Position numbers and translations under genes: made by a program. The notes below the pieces were generated by a model. It was not told where the DNA came from. It saw only the letters and a program-made list of their open reading frames with translations, and searched no databases. From IMG/VR virus record IMGVR_UViG_3300005260_000048, positions 1 through 30,468 of that record: a stretch of 30,468 nucleotides of DNA, one strand, 5' to 3'. Shown in pieces: positions 29,126-30,468 of this stretch (position 1 is its first letter; the number at the start of each line of letters is the position of its first letter). The DNA comes from a virus.

Positions 29126-29137
29126 AAGTAACCAAGC

Positions 29138-29332
29138 ATGAACATGAAGCACTACAAAGTACCAGGCTTTAAGCCATCACCACCGCCCCAACCCAACAAA
29201 AAGGAGCTTGCCCGATTACGCAAGCTCAGAGAGAAACGTGAGGCCGAGAAGAAGCGCCAGGAGCAAGAGCAGCTAGTAGAGAATCAACGGCTCAAGCATC
29301 GCCTGCGCGCTAAGGGTATTGATGTTGTGTAG
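29138..29332 (+). CDS. small highly charged coiled-coil protein
   Basis: 64 residues (or 62 from the second ATG at 29144). Pro-rich start (PGFKPSPPPQPNKK) then a continuous charged helix (LARLRKLREKREAEKKRQEQ) to the end. Resembles other small Lys/Arg/Glu helices in phages with no assigned role. Shine-Dalgarno is weak. Its stop TAG is directly followed by the stop of the convergent gene. It may be regulated by the terminator-bearing leader before it. Confidence 0.55.
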   Translation: MNMKHYKVPGFKPSPPPQPNKKELARLRKLREKREAEKKRQEQEQLVENQRLKHRLRAKGIDVV

Positions 29333-29596
29333 CTACTTCAATCTTCCTTGCTTCGCCAGCTTGATACCGAGCTTGCACAGGACCTCTCTTGGCGTCCGTG
29401 CCTTAGCAGTGAAATCAAGGTTCATCTGTATGCCGGCGGCTAGTTCGTACTGCGCGTACCACCAGTCACTCATCCCGCCAGGCTTGAGCGCCAGGAACAG
29501 CATGTTGTTCTCTACGCCTGGATAATCAAGGGAGTGGGGAAGGTAGGCGAGTAGCTCGTCTGTGGTCATCGTTGCTAGTTTGTCTTCTATGTTCAT
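29333..29596 (-). CDS. hypothetical protein, 87 residues
   Basis: Start at ATG 29596 chosen for GGAGG 5 bases upstream. MNIEDKLATMTTDELLAYLP begins an acidic helical region; NNMLFLALKPGGMSDWWYAQYELAAG and TPREVLCKLGIKLAKQG follow. Not recognised. Co-transcribed with the membrane protein gene upstream, 8 bases away. Confidence 0.6.
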   Translation of the reverse strand: MNIEDKLATMTTDELLAYLPHSLDYPGVENNMLFLALKPGGMSDWWYAQYELAAGIQMNLDFTAKARTPREVLCKLGIKLAKQGRLK

Positions 29597-29604
29597 ATCG
29601 CCTC

Positions 29605-29826
29605 CTACCCTAACTTGATTACTATGTCTATAAAGAAGATTGCTACCACGGCCAGCGTAAGGCCGGTCATCAGCGCCAGTTGCATCAATGCGTTCGGCTG
29701 CTTCTTGTGGTAGTACCGGCGAGCAGGGCGCATAAGGCGCGTGCCACGGTAGCTTATTTCGTGCGCCCACTTCTGCCTACGGCTAAGGCCGCGGAGTGCG
29801 AGGCGGAGGTTTTCTTGCTGAGTCAT
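29605..29826 (-). CDS. small basic protein with C-terminal transmembrane helix
   Basis: 73 residues from ATG 29826, which follows the AACAAGGTAACAA leader. Basic N-terminal part (RGLSRRQKWAHEISYRGTRL, RPARRYYHKKQ) and one membrane helix near the end (LALMTGLTLAVVAIFFIDIVI). A tail-anchored layout with positive cytoplasmic part. Not recognised. First gene after the second DnaA-box promoter. Confidence 0.6.
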   Translation of the reverse strand: MTQQENLRLALRGLSRRQKWAHEISYRGTRLMRPARRYYHKKQPNALMQLALMTGLTLAVVAIFFIDIVIKLG

Positions 29827-29851
29827 ACTTGTTACCTTGTTTAATACCTTC

Positions 29852-29908
29852 AGTATGCGCCCAAGATCAAACTTAGTCAATACCAAGTTGCGCTATTCAT
29901 GTGGATAA
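29852..29908 (-). promoter_or_regulatory. second promoter with upstream DnaA box
   Basis: Minus strand: perfect DnaA box TTATCCACA (29908-29900), 19 bases, -35 TTGACT (29880-29875), 17 bases, -10 CATACT (29857-29852). CAACTTGGTATTGACTAA surrounds the -35 and TTAAACAAGGTAACAA precedes the ATG. Spacing and boxes are identical to 27497-27553. Confidence 0.7.
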
Positions 29909-29910
29909 CT

Positions 29911-30468
29911 CTACGCCAACCAGGCAGGCCATTCTTCCATCGAGAGCACCTTAAATAGTGGCTGTGCTTCTTCAGGTTCTTGTCGCAGAATCCAGCGCAG
30001 CTCGTCCGCACGATACTCGTCCACCGCAGCAAAGATTACGTCGGGGAATACAAGCCTTGCTTCCTTGTATGAGTTCCCCTCGTCGTCAACTAGGTAGTCG
30101 TAGAGCTTCCGACCATCTTCGTCGCGTTCAAAGAGATGCTCAGGCCAACCCTCCTCTCGGCCATATTCATACGCACGCCGGTAGTCCAGCATCTTCTGCT
30201 TAATATGCCGCTGACCTTCAGTGCCCATATCCACCTCCAGCCAGATCGGGTGCCTACCCTTTATCTCTATGTACAAGTCTGGCTTGAGGTGGTGACCATC
30301 TATTTCCACATGACAATCAGGCTCTCTTGAATAGCCGAGTATCTGAAGCGTGCCGGCTCGCTCAAGCTGGAGCACACTAATGTACATGTCAGCTATCGCT
30401 AGTGCGTGGTAGTCAACGGCGCGTCGCGGCCGATAGCGACCCTTGTGGTAGTCCTCCCAAGCAAGTGG
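29911..30468 (-). CDS. replication-relaxation (Replic_Relax) family protein, 5'-partial
   Basis: The frame is open to the right edge of the window, so the start lies beyond 30468; 185 C-terminal residues are visible. HALAIADMYISVLQLERAGT, the strand HHLKPDLYIEIKGRHPIWLE and VDMGTEGQRHIKQKM, then LVFPDVIFAAVDEYRADELRWIL match the replication-relaxation family (KPD ... LEVD-x-GTE ... I-x-K-x-x-Y ... FP-x-V). Those proteins belong to plasmid mobilisation and replication (relaxosome) systems. The DxK-like acid pair (KPD, LEVD-x-GTE) is nuclease-fold-like. Finding it beside phage structural genes supports a phage-plasmid. N-terminal HTH, usual in the family, is not visible. Confidence 0.72.
   Translation of the reverse strand, partial: PLAWEDYHKGRYRPRRAVDYHALAIADMYISVLQLERAGTLQILGYSREPDCHVEIDGHHLKPDLYIEIKGRHPIWLEVDMGTEGQRHIKQKMLDYRRAYEYGREEGWPEHLFERDEDGRKLYDYLVDDEGNSYKEARLVFPDVIFAAVDEYRADELRWILRQEPEEAQPLFKVLSMEEWPAWLA

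Noticed and set aside
1-30468. CRISPR array or insertion sequence
   Set aside because: No regularly spaced 24-40-base repeats and no transposase or terminal inverted repeats were seen.
1-30468. Chimeric assembly of a phage and an actinobacterial chromosome
   Set aside because: GC-rich genes are interleaved at five separate places with intact operon spacing, so one false join cannot explain them; it still cannot be excluded without reads.

Overview
The window looks like most of the genome of a short-tailed (podovirus-type) phage, or of a phage-plasmid, associated with Actinomycetota. The evidence for the phage is a complete minus-strand late module. The evidence for the host group is a set of Streptomyces-type regulators: XRE-DUF5753, a DUF397 fragment, an RsbW/AbaA-like ATPase and BldC-like HTH proteins, plus GC-rich perfect-stem terminators. 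The backbone looks near 50% GC with many AT-rich codons, clearly lower than a typical Streptomyces chromosome. Several plus-strand genes and a few neighbours are visibly GC-richer. The host is therefore inferred at phylum level only. No integrase, tRNA, rRNA, IS element or CRISPR array was found.

Layout. 1-890 (plus): an edge ORF and a GC-rich gene with its own terminator. 957-2727 (minus): lysis region with r1t-type holin, CHAP endolysin, a Pro-rich membrane protein and a coiled-coil membrane protein. 2835-18455 (minus): virion module. In transcription order it holds a small protein, TerS, TerL, P22-like portal, a structured RNA candidate, scaffold, capsid, decoration-type proteins, a 14-unit repeat protein, adaptor, tail nozzle, fibres and two internal/ejection proteins. 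18482-19875 (minus): a zincin of ArdC/ImmA type, a CAP-domain membrane protein and a protein made of a duplicated 50-residue unit. 19955-23885: regulatory region with DUF3846, HTH proteins, an inactive resolvase-like protein, ATPase, XRE-DUF5753 and truncated DUF397. 23954-27467 (minus): early-type operon of eleven small, mostly overlapping genes (HNH-AP2, YopX, several CxxC proteins). 27656-30468: a second GC-rich terminated gene, a small membrane protein, a GIY-YIG nuclease, a gene-free stretch with a large hairpin and a probable small RNA, small hypothetical genes, and the 3' part of a replication-relaxation (relaxosome-type) gene running off the right edge.

Working together. TerS/TerL package DNA through the portal into a scaffolded HK97-fold capsid. 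Adaptor, nozzle, fibres and glycine-rich internal proteins form a short tail. Holin and endolysin release progeny. Absence of an integrase, together with a Replic_Relax protein and two matching promoters that each carry a perfect DnaA box, suggests extrachromosomal maintenance linked to DnaA or replication state. The most unusual items are the twin DnaA-box promoters, the multibranched RNA candidate at 14572-14682, the leader/sRNA at 29053-29125, the 99-nt hairpin at 28855-28953, the developmental-regulator cassette inside a podovirus genome, and scattered self-terminated GC-rich genes that look like morons. All functional statements come from reading the sequence; no database search was run.
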